NCBI RefSeq assembly: GCF_029167645.1
Contig: NZ_CP119147.1
Span: 1,364,001-1,428,000 of the forward strand
Direction: 5' to 3'
DNA from: Streptomyces sp. AM 2-1-1
GTDB lineage: Bacteria > Actinomycetota > Actinomycetes > Streptomycetales > Streptomycetaceae
DNA: 64,000 nt
The stretch's first letter is position 1. Every line of letters starts with the position of its first letter. A model generated the notes under the pieces. The model saw only the letters and a program-made list of their open reading frames with translations, had not been told where the DNA came from and did not search any database. The position numbers and the translations under genes were made by a program. Positions 18,852 through 26,107 of the stretch are shown in pieces.

Positions 18852-20132
18852 TCACACCGGGACCCGGGCCGCCGGGGCGGGCATCGGGTCGCCGGAGGGG
18901 GCGGGCTCCGCGTCGACGGGCACGCGCACGGAGAGCTGGAAGACGCCCTCCTCCACCGTGCCGGCCTTGAGCCGGCCGCCGACGGCGGAGACCCGGACCG
19001 CGAGGTTCCCGAGCCCGGTGCCGGTGGGCGCGGAGCCCGCGGAGACGAAACTCCCGGTACCGACACCGTCGTTGACGAGGGTGAGGACCACCTGCGCCGG
19101 TTGTCCGCGTCCGGCCTGCTCCTCGGTCTTCGTGGTGATCGAACAGGTGCGGGGCTGACTGTGCCGCAGCAGGTTGGTGACGCCCTCGCGCAGCACGGTC
19201 GCCAGGATGGTGTGGGCGGTGGCGGAGAGCTTTCCGCAGGCGATGTCGACCCGGGCGTCGATACCCGCCGCCTTCAGCACCGAGCGGGCCGACTCCACCT
19301 CGACCAGCAACGACATGTCGCGGTATCCGCGCGCGACCTCCCGCACGTCGGCGAGCGCCTGCCGTGAGATCAGCAGGACCTCGGCGACTTCCTCGCGTGC
19401 CCGTTCGGGGTTGTGATCGATGAGACGGCTGATCAGCTCGTTCTTCAGGGTGATCGAGGAGAGGCTGTAGCCGAGGAGGTCGTGCAGGTCCCGGGCGAAG
19501 CGCAGCCGTTCCCTGGCGACCGCCATCCGGGCGAGCTCGTCCCGCGACTCGTGGATGGCCGCGGAGAGCGCGGCGAGCCGGGCCAGGGAGAAGAGCACCA
19601 GTCCGGTCAGTGCCGTGGAGACACCCATGTACACGACGTTGACGAAGCCGAGGTCCTGCCGGGCCGACACCAGGACGACCGCCGCCACGGTGAGGCCGTA
19701 CATCGTCCAGCCGGTGCGCGGCGTCAGCGACAGCAGCAGCGAACCGGCGAGGAATCCGGCCATGCCGCCCCAGTGCCAGCCGAACGCCGTGAGCGGGACG
19801 AAGGTCAGCACGGCCTGGGCGATCAGGCTCCACGGTGCCACCCGGCGACGCAGCGCCTGCGCCCTCGGCGCCGAGTGCACGTACTGCAGGGTCACCAGCA
19901 GCGGCGGGACGGCCAGACTGCACACCAGTTCCCCGTTGCCGGGCGAGACTTCGAAGATGTTCACCATCTGCATGAGCAGGTAGCCGAGGAAGACGACTCC
20001 GAGCAGGACGGAGGCGATCGCCGGACTGGGTGCGGCGGAGCTGACGGCCGCCCACTGCTGTGTACCGGTCGCGGCCGTTCTGCGCGCCTGCGGCCTTCGG
20101 CCGCGTACATCACCCTGGGTCACACGCCCCAC
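18852..20132 (-). CDS. Membrane sensor histidine kinase (NarL-partner type)
   Basis: A 426-residue kinase. About five or six membrane segments lie between residues 38 and 190, followed by a HisKA_3 dimerisation domain with the phosphorylatable His217 in RFARDLHDLLGYSLSS, then a HATPase domain with a conserved N-box region (REGVTNLLRHS) and glycine-rich GTGLGNL. It is the type that pairs with NarL-like response regulators; the nearest such regulator starts at 23165, on the other side of the RiPP genes, on the opposite strand. GTG 20132 is the annotated start; an in-frame GTG at 20123 is equally possible. There is no extended periplasmic sensor domain, so the stimulus is probably membrane-associated. 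Confidence 0.92.
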   Translation of the reverse strand: MGRVTQGDVRGRRPQARRTAATGTQQWAAVSSAAPSPAIASVLLGVVFLGYLLMQMVNIFEVSPGNGELVCSLAVPPLLVTLQYVHSAPRAQALRRRVAPWSLIAQAVLTFVPLTAFGWHWGGMAGFLAGSLLLSLTPRTGWTMYGLTVAAVVLVSARQDLGFVNVVYMGVSTALTGLVLFSLARLAALSAAIHESRDELARMAVARERLRFARDLHDLLGYSLSSITLKNELISRLIDHNPERAREEVAEVLLISRQALADVREVARGYRDMSLLVEVESARSVLKAAGIDARVDIACGKLSATAHTILATVLREGVTNLLRHSQPRTCSITTKTEEQAGRGQPAQVVLTLVNDGVGTGSFVSAGSAPTGTGLGNLAVRVSAVGGRLKAGTVEEGVFQLSVRVPVDAEPAPSGDPMPAPAARVPV

Positions 20133-20490
20133 CCCCGTGGCATCGGTTCACACCGAGGGTGAGCATAGCGTTGCGGAGATCGCATGAAAGGCAATATGAA
20201 CACTTCTTCGATCCGGAGGGGTGAACAGCCGGCGCGACAGGCTCTCGCCCGCCACCGCGATCCGTCGTCGCGACGACGTCCGTGCACGGAAATGCGGGAA
20301 ATGCCGGGAAGACCGGTACCCGGTCGTGTCCGTCCCCAGGCGCTCGATCCGTCCCGTCGGAACGGTGAAGAACTCACAGAGGCAGTTGTGAAGTGATCAC
20401 TTGTGGAGATATCGCTCGATTGCGTTTACTCCTGGTCAGCACCACGACAGACGGAAGTCACGAAGAACCACCGAGACCAGTGGAGTGACC
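20133..20490. promoter_or_regulatory. Divergent control region between histidine kinase and RiPP precursor
   Basis: A 358-bp gene-free stretch that must hold the promoters of the kinase (leftward) and the precursor (rightward). It is less GC-rich than its surroundings near 20160-20220 and 20380-20440. Its clearest element is the palindrome at 20391-20402. No convincing small gene was seen. Confidence 0.6.
20391..20402. promoter_or_regulatory. Palindrome AAGTGATCACTT upstream of the precursor gene
   Basis: Perfect 12-bp palindrome about 90 bases before the precursor start, flanked by direct repeats TTGTG at 20386-20390 and 20401-20405. Either could be a binding site for the response regulator (23165) or the SARP (23976). 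Position and symmetry are seen; binding is inferred. Confidence 0.35.
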
Positions 20491-20814
20491 ATGATCCAGT
20501 CCATGTTCCCCAGCCTTGAGTCCACGTCGGTGTTTTCCGCCCCGGAGCACGAAATGAAGTTCGCCGAGCTGATGATGCGCGCCCTGCTCGACCCGTCGAC
20601 GGCCGACCTGTACTCGGCCCGCCCCGAGGACGTCCTCGGTGAGTTCGGCATCTCCCTCGCCGAGGGCGTGAGTGCCCCCGCCCTTCCCGTCGCCACCGGA
20701 CAGCACACCGTCCGCGAGGAGTTCTCCGGTCTCGGACCGGCCGGCGCCGTCCTGCTGACGCTCTGCATCAACACCGACCCCACCGGCGCCGAACTGGCCA
20801 GAGTCGGCTGCTGA
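20491..20814 (+). CDS. RiPP precursor peptide with nitrile-hydratase-like leader
   Basis: A 107-residue protein. Residues about 22-62 (FAELMMRALLDP ... VLGEFGISLAEGV) follow the NHLP leader pattern: a helix with Leu-x-Asp-Pro, then a short Gly-x-x-Leu-x-Glu-Gly segment. After a spacer, the C-terminal part from about residue 79 is small and hydrophobic, with Cys92, a C-terminal Cys107, Ser79 and Thr90/95/98 as possible cyclisation sites. There is no GG motif; cleavage might be near LGPAG (81-85). ATG 20491 follows GGAG. The cyclodehydratase starts 26 bp downstream on the same strand with no terminator between. The precursor role is inferred from that neighbour and the leader. Confidence 0.85.
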   Translation: MIQSMFPSLESTSVFSAPEHEMKFAELMMRALLDPSTADLYSARPEDVLGEFGISLAEGVSAPALPVATGQHTVREEFSGLGPAGAVLLTLCINTDPTGAELARVGC

Positions 20815-20840
20815 ACAGCGGATCCGGGGGGGGAGACCGC

Positions 20841-23039
20841 ATGACACGCATGGCTTTCAAGAGGCATCTGCGCGCCGAGGTGGTGCCGGGTGAAGCGACC
20901 TACGTCATCTCCGAAAGAGGCATCTGCGCCTTCGAGGACGCGGGGGTGGCCGCCGTGGCCCCCCTGTTGGACGGCACCAGGGACTTCCGGTCCCTGGTCG
21001 CCGACGCCGCGGGGCAGTGCACCCCGGTCGACGTGGCCCTGGCCATCGGCCGGCTCCACGCGGCGGACCTGCTGAGCCTCGCCCCGCAGTCGGCCGGCCA
21101 GGCCGACGCGGCGGCCGCCGCCTACTGGGAACTGGCCGGCGCACCAGGTCCGTTGGGGGCCGACACCGTGCGGATCAGGTCGGTCGGCGGCGCGGACCCG
21201 GCCGCCGCGGCCCGCGCCTGCACCGCCTCCGGACTCACGGTGGTGACGGATCACGACGGCGCGCGGGCCGACGCCACCCTGGTGGTCTGCGACTCCTACC
21301 TCGACCCGGCGCTCAGGGAGATCGAGGCGGACCAGCGCGGCCTCGGGCTCCCCTGGCTGCTGGCGAAGCCGCACGGCACGACCCCGTGGGTGGGCCCGGT
21401 GTTCCAGCCGGGCGAGGGGGCGTGCTGGCAGTGTCTGGCGCACCGGATGTCCGGGCACCGGGGCACGGAGACCCATCTGCGGCAGGCCCTGGGCCGCCCG
21501 GTGGCCCATCCGCCGGCCGAGACCCCGGCCAGCCTGCTGCTCGGCCACCAACTGGCGGCCGCGGAGTGCGTGAAGTGGCTGGCCGGCCACCGCCACCCGG
21601 GCCAGAACGGCATCCTCACCTTCGACACCTTCACCCTCTCCACCCGGCTGCACCGGCTCGACGCCCGGCCGCAGTGCCGCGGCTGCGGTGATCCGTCCCT
21701 GGTCGCCCGCCAGGTCAACAGCCCGGTGACGCTGCGCTCCCGCACCAAGTCCGACCTCACGGGCTCCGGCCACCGGGCCGTGTCCGCCGAGCAGACCCTG
21801 CACACCTACGAACACCTGATCAGCCCCTTCACCGGAGTCGTCAAGGCCGTCCAGCGCGACGCCCGGGGCCCGGCCGGGCTCAACTCCTTCCGCGCCGGCC
21901 ACAACCACGCGACCGGGGCCCGCGGGCTGACCGGCCCCGCTTCCCGGCTGCGCAGCGAGAGCGGCGGCAAGGGGATGACCGAACTCGACGCCCGGGTCAG
22001 CGCGCTGTGCGAGTCGCTGGAGCGCCACTCGGGCACCTACCAGGGCGACGAGCCGACCGAACGGGCGAGCTGGCGCCAGGTCCGGGACCGGGCCGTCCAC
22101 CCCTCCGACTGCCTGCTCTTCGACCCCCGGCAAGGTGTCGAGGCCCTCGGCGAGGACACCCCGCTCGACTGGACGCCCGTCTGGTCCCTCACCCGCCGGG
22201 AGCACCGGCTCCTGCCCACCGCGCTGCTGTACTTCGACGCGCCGGAGCAGCCGGGCCTGGGCCGCCACGTCCGGGCCGACTCCAACGGCAACGCGGGCGG
22301 GAGCAGCCTGGAGGACGCCGTCGTCCAGGGATTCCTGGAGCTGGTGGAGCGCGACGCGGTCGCGCTGTGGTGGTACAACCGCACCCGGCACGCCGCCGTC
22401 GACCTGGACGCGTTCGACGAGCCGTGGATCGGCAGGACCCGGGCGCTGCACGCCTCGCTCGGCCGCGAGGTGTGGGTCCTCGACGTGACCTCGGACTTCG
22501 GCATCCCGACGTTCGCCGCGCTCACCCGCCGTACCGACAAGCCGGCCGAGGACATCCTGTTCGGCTTCGGCGCCCACTTCGACCCCGCGATCGCCCTGTG
22601 CCGGGCGCTCGCCGAGATGAACCAGATGATGCCGGCGGTGGTGGACGCGGCGGCCGACGGCACCGGTTACGGCTGCCCCGACGAGCGCCTGCTGCACTGG
22701 TGGCGCACGGCCACCGTGTCCCGGCACCCCTATCTGCTGCCCGACTCCGACGCGCCGGCGCGGGGGCCCGCCGGCTTCGGCTACACGCCCCGCACCGATC
22801 TGCGCGACGACATCGACGCCATCACGGAGGCGGTGCGCGAGCGCGGCATGGAGTTGCTCGTCCTCGACCAGACCCGGCCCGACGTCGGTCTCCCCGTCGT
22901 CAAGGTGATCGTGCCCGGGATGCGCCACTTCTGGGCCCGGTTCGCCCCGGGACGCCTCTACGACGTACCGGTACGGCTCTCCCGGGTCGCCGCGCCGACC
23001 CCCTACGAGGAGCTCAATCCCACGCCGATGTTCCTCTGA
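20841..23039 (+). CDS. Fused E1-like/YcaO cyclodehydratase of a TOMM (azoline RiPP) pathway
   Basis: A 732-residue fusion. Residues 1-300 are the leader-binding and E1-like (ThiF/Ocin) part, with a tetracysteine zinc site: Cys195/Cys198 (ACWQCLA) and Cys279/Cys282 (CRGCG). Residues about 313-732 are YcaO, with the ATP/Mg signatures ESGGKGM (373-379), SALCESLERHSG (387-398) and, further on, NAGGSSLEDAV and ELVERDA. The protein ends in NPTPMFL, a proline-containing tail as in catalytic YcaO proteins. Such fusions use ATP to convert Cys/Ser/Thr of the bound precursor to azolines. ATG 20841 has GGGGGGAG at good spacing. No flavin dehydrogenase gene follows, so azoles would need a distant enzyme. 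Confidence 0.93.
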   Translation: MTRMAFKRHLRAEVVPGEATYVISERGICAFEDAGVAAVAPLLDGTRDFRSLVADAAGQCTPVDVALAIGRLHAADLLSLAPQSAGQADAAAAAYWELAGAPGPLGADTVRIRSVGGADPAAAARACTASGLTVVTDHDGARADATLVVCDSYLDPALREIEADQRGLGLPWLLAKPHGTTPWVGPVFQPGEGACWQCLAHRMSGHRGTETHLRQALGRPVAHPPAETPASLLLGHQLAAAECVKWLAGHRHPGQNGILTFDTFTLSTRLHRLDARPQCRGCGDPSLVARQVNSPVTLRSRTKSDLTGSGHRAVSAEQTLHTYEHLISPFTGVVKAVQRDARGPAGLNSFRAGHNHATGARGLTGPASRLRSESGGKGMTELDARVSALCESLERHSGTYQGDEPTERASWRQVRDRAVHPSDCLLFDPRQGVEALGEDTPLDWTPVWSLTRREHRLLPTALLYFDAPEQPGLGRHVRADSNGNAGGSSLEDAVVQGFLELVERDAVALWWYNRTRHAAVDLDAFDEPWIGRTRALHASLGREVWVLDVTSDFGIPTFAALTRRTDKPAEDILFGFGAHFDPAIALCRALAEMNQMMPAVVDAAADGTGYGCPDERLLHWWRTATVSRHPYLLPDSDAPARGPAGFGYTPRTDLRDDIDAITEAVRERGMELLVLDQTRPDVGLPVVKVIVPGMRHFWARFAPGRLYDVPVRLSRVAAPTPYEELNPTPMFL

Positions 23040-23164
23040 CCGCTGACGGCGCTCCGGTGACGGCACGTCGGGCGAGCGGCTCCCCCCGGTTACCGCCCGC
23101 ACGTAGAGTACGCTCCGGCATCCACCGTACGGGGGGTACGGTGGATGGAGGGGAGCGTTCGCTG

Positions 23165-23770
23165 ATGATCAGGATCTTGATCGCCGAGGACATGCGCATG
23201 CTGCGCCGCGCACTGGTCGAGCTGATCTCCATGCAGCCCGACATCGAGGTGGTCGCCGAGCTCGACTCGGGGGCCGACATCGTGGCCCGCACCGAAGAGC
23301 TCCAACCGGACGTGGCCGTCCTGGACATCGAACTGCCCGTCCTGGACGGCATCTCGGCGGCCCGCGAGCTCCACCGGCGCGGCATCGGCGCCAAGGTTCT
23401 GATCATCACCAGCCTGGACCAGCCGAACAACCTGCGCCGGGCCCTGGAAGCACATGTGCGCGGCTTCATGCTGAAGGACACCGAGCCCGAACGGCTCGCC
23501 GACGCGATCCGCGCCGTGGCCCGCGGCGAGCAGGTATTCGATCCCCAACTGGCCCTGGCCGCACTGAACACGGCCGAGTGCCCGCTGACCCCGCGCGAGG
23601 TCGACGTACTGCGCCTGGCCGCGTCGGGCGACGACGTCGAGGAGATCGCGGCGAGCCTGCACCTGTCGCTCGGCACCGTCCGCAACTACCTGACCACCGT
23701 CGTCTACAAACTGGACGCCCGGAACCGGGTCGACGCGATCCGCATCGCCCGCACCTCCGGCTGGCTCTGA
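23165..23770 (+). CDS. NarL/FixJ-type response regulator
   Basis: A 201-residue regulator. The receiver domain has acidic pair AED near residue 9 and phospho-acceptor Asp in VAVLDIELPV near residue 54. The LuxR-type helix-turn-helix starts at about 138 (LTPREVDVLRLAASG) with ASLHLSLGTVRNYL as recognition region. Start ATG 23165 is set by GGAGGGGAG about ten bases upstream; the open frame is much longer but overlaps the cyclodehydratase in another frame. It is 125 bp after the cyclodehydratase and is the probable partner of the kinase at 18852-20132. Confidence 0.93.
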   Translation: MIRILIAEDMRMLRRALVELISMQPDIEVVAELDSGADIVARTEELQPDVAVLDIELPVLDGISAARELHRRGIGAKVLIITSLDQPNNLRRALEAHVRGFMLKDTEPERLADAIRAVARGEQVFDPQLALAALNTAECPLTPREVDVLRLAASGDDVEEIAASLHLSLGTVRNYLTTVVYKLDARNRVDAIRIARTSGWL

Positions 23771-23975
23771 CCCCGGCCCCACCGCCGCCGGCCCGCGCCC
23801 GCGCCCGCCACGAAAGTCACCCCTGACCGACCATGAATCCGTCATATGCCGGACGGGTCGGACTCACATCGCACCGGTGTCCTCCTCACTGTCACCGGGC
23901 CCGGCGGCCGTGCGACGGTCGTCCTGACGGGTCCGGACCGTGCGGAGCCCGGACACCGCCCGGGAGGAGCAACCG

Positions 23976-24746
23976 ATGAAGATCGCCATGCTGGGGCCGT
24001 TCTCCGCGCACGTGGACGGTGTACGGTTCGCCCCCACCGCGCACAAACCCCGCCAACTCCTCGCACTGCTCGCCGTGCACGCCGGCCAGGTCGTGCCGGT
24101 GGACACGGTGGTGGAGCAGCTCTGGGGCGCCGACGCGACCCCGAAGGCACACATGACGGTCCAGACGTACGTCCTCCAGCTGCGCAACCACCTCGCCTGC
24201 GCGGTCGGCACCGCCGCCCGGGCCCGGGAACTGCTCGTCACCCGCCCCAGTGGTTACGCCCTGCTGGCCGGCGACGAGGCCGTCGACGCGCACGCCCATG
24301 ACCGGCTGTGCGCCGCCGCCCAACTCGCCCTGGAGGAGGGCGACGACGCCCGGGCGGCCGCCCTCTTCCGCGAGGCGCTCGCCCTCTGGCGCGGACCCGC
24401 GCTGGCCGGTCTGTCCGCCGGCTCCGTACTCGGCATCGAGGCCATGCGCCTGGAGCAGAGCCGTACGGCCGCGAGGGAACGCTGCCTCGCCGCCGAACTG
24501 CGGCTGGGGGCGCACGAGCGACTCCTGCCGGAACTCCACGAGCTGACCGCCCGCGACCCGCACAACGAGGAGTTGCACGGGCTGCTCATGACGGCACTGG
24601 ACCGCTCCGGCCAGCGCGCGCGGGCCCTTGCCGTGTACGCCGGGGTACGCACCCGCCTGGACGAGACGTACGGCCTGTTGCCGTCCCCGCGGCTGCGCCG
24701 GCTCGAACAGGAGGTGTGGGGCCGGATTCCCGCGCATCAGGGCTGA
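23976..24746 (+). CDS. SARP-family transcriptional activator
   Basis: A 256-residue activator of the short SARP type: an N-terminal OmpR-like winged helix (about 1-90, with RQLLALLAVHAGQVV and TVVEQLWG) followed by a bacterial transcriptional activation (BTAD) domain (about 95-250), with no ATPase or TPR extension. SARPs bind heptameric direct repeats and switch on biosynthetic clusters. Ribosome site GGGAGGAG precedes ATG 23976. It could drive the RiPP genes, the tetronate/polyketide operon, or both. Confidence 0.93.
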   Translation: MKIAMLGPFSAHVDGVRFAPTAHKPRQLLALLAVHAGQVVPVDTVVEQLWGADATPKAHMTVQTYVLQLRNHLACAVGTAARARELLVTRPSGYALLAGDEAVDAHAHDRLCAAAQLALEEGDDARAAALFREALALWRGPALAGLSAGSVLGIEAMRLEQSRTAARERCLAAELRLGAHERLLPELHELTARDPHNEELHGLLMTALDRSGQRARALAVYAGVRTRLDETYGLLPSPRLRRLEQEVWGRIPAHQG

Positions 24747-25500
24747 CCGCGCGCCCCTCCCTCCCCGAGCGCCGGGCCTCTGCCCCCGCCCACCCTCTCA
24801 CCCTCTCCCCCTCCCGTGCGCGGGCCGCGCGGCCCGCGCCCCCGTGCGCCGGACACGCGGCCCGCCGCCTTCGCCCGCACGGCCGTTGCGCCCCGGGGTG
24901 CCGGGTACGGCGCGCCGTACCCCCGCGCTCCACCGCGACCCCGACACGGCTCCAGCGCCGAGGGGTCCTCTGGTGTGCCAGGCGGCCTCGACGAGCGGCC
25001 GGCCCGGCCCGGAAGGGGGAGAGAAGCGTGTCCGACCCTCACCGCCGCACCGACGCGAAGAGCCGATCGGTGCCGTAACGCGCTGAGCAGCGCCGCCGCG
25101 ACCAGTAAGGCGGAACGCCGGCCGCCGTCGGGACAGCCTCGGACCCTCCCGGCGAGCGTGGTCCCGGCGCAGCCGCTCCCGGCCACCCCTCACACATCCC
25201 GCTCACCGGACGGCGCCCCGCCAGGACACCCCGCCCGCAGCCCCGTCGGCGCCTCGCGGACCTGCCGTACGGGCGACCGCGCCGGTCGGCCGCACCCCGA
25301 ATCCGTACGTCACCGTCCCGGATCACCACCTGCCGTCACCCGGCAGTCCTGTCCCGGCCGGTTCGGGGCCCTGACGGCACCCCGCCCGGGCCCTGTCGCC
25401 CCACGCTCCCGGCCGCCGCCCGCCCACCCCTCCCGGGCGGCGGCCGGGGCCCCTCCCTCCCCCGCGAGTCGTCCACCCACACCTCAGGGAGTCGAACGCC
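24747..25500. other. Non-coding stretch between SARP and acyl-CoA carboxylase epsilon genes
   Basis: 754 bp with long open frames on both strands that lack ribosome sites and have arginine/proline/alanine-only composition, so none is called. It contains pyrimidine-rich runs around 24756-24815 and 25420-25460 and the hairpin at 24818-24839. Nothing else was recognised. Confidence 0.5.
24818..24839 (+). terminator. Palindromic hairpin after the SARP gene
   Basis: GCGCGGGCC and GGCCCGCGC are complementary 9-base arms around a GCGC centre, 72 bases past the SARP stop. A strong GC hairpin without U-tract. Confidence 0.55.
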
Positions 25501-25755
25501 ATGAGTCCACTCACCCCTTTCCCGCTGCCCGCCCGCGCCGAGGACCCCTCGGCCCCGGCCGCTCAGGTCCCCGCGCTGCGCATCCTGCGCGGCGACCCGA
25601 CCCCGGAGGAGGTGGCAGCCGTCACCGCGGCCCTGCTCGCCGCACTCCCCCGCCCGAGCAGCGGCCCCGCGATCCGGGTCCGGCAGGCCGCCCGCTGGAG
25701 CCGCCCCCACAGCACACGTGTCACCGGATCCTGGCGGGCCGCGGGCCCGCGCTGA
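25501..25755 (+). CDS. accE: Acyl-CoA carboxylase epsilon subunit, stand-alone
   Basis: An 84-residue protein of the actinobacterial AccE/PccE family. The family core LRILRGDPTPEEVAAVTAAL lies at about 23-42, and the C-terminal W-x(n)-SWRAAGPR ending is also typical. The epsilon subunit stabilises or activates the alpha-beta complex that carboxylates acetyl- or propionyl-CoA. ATG 25501 has AGGGAG ten bases upstream. No beta (carboxyltransferase) gene, its usual neighbour, is next to it; the following sequence is non-coding. It might raise (methyl)malonyl-CoA supply for the polyketide cluster, as PKS1 has a methylmalonyl-type AT, but that link is inference. Confidence 0.75.
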   Translation: MSPLTPFPLPARAEDPSAPAAQVPALRILRGDPTPEEVAAVTAALLAALPRPSSGPAIRVRQAARWSRPHSTRVTGSWRAAGPR

Positions 25756-26107
25756 ACGGGGCCCGGAACGCGGCAGGGGCGGCGGCGCATCGGCTCCGGG
25801 GTGCGCTCCGGACCCGCCCGTCTCCGGCCGTCCCGGGAGGCCGCGCCCCGGCCCCGGTCCGGCCTGACCGGCCAGAGGGGAACGCGGAGGTTTCGGCCGC
25901 CGGGCACGGGGTGCCAAGAAGCGGAAGCCCCACCTGTCCCGCGGACCAGTGGGAGGAGAGAGCGGTCACGGAGCGGAAGGCGAGGGCCGTGCCACGGAGC
26001 CGGGAGCCGCTCCCGTGCGCGACCTCGCCGGGGTTGACGCCGTGGCGCTCTCTCCCGGGACCGAATTCCATCGACCGTTCGACCGCAGTCGGGCAGGGTG
26101 TCTTCCT
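25756..26107. other. Non-coding stretch before the LRV protein gene
   Basis: 352 bp without a convincing gene. The frame of the LRV gene stays open upstream to 25949, but the composition there is unlike the protein and no ribosome site is seen, so this part is treated as leader and promoter region. Confidence 0.45.

Noticed and set aside
18842..18870. GGCCCGGG/CCCGGGCC inverted repeat as a terminator of the histidine kinase gene
   Set aside because: It overlaps the last kinase codons and could arise from coding composition; too weak to list.
20221..20391. GTG-started small frame with a CGKC motif after GGAGG in the kinase/precursor gap
   Set aside because: The ribosome site is only about one base from the GTG, and the peptide is arginine-rich and unstructured; likely chance.
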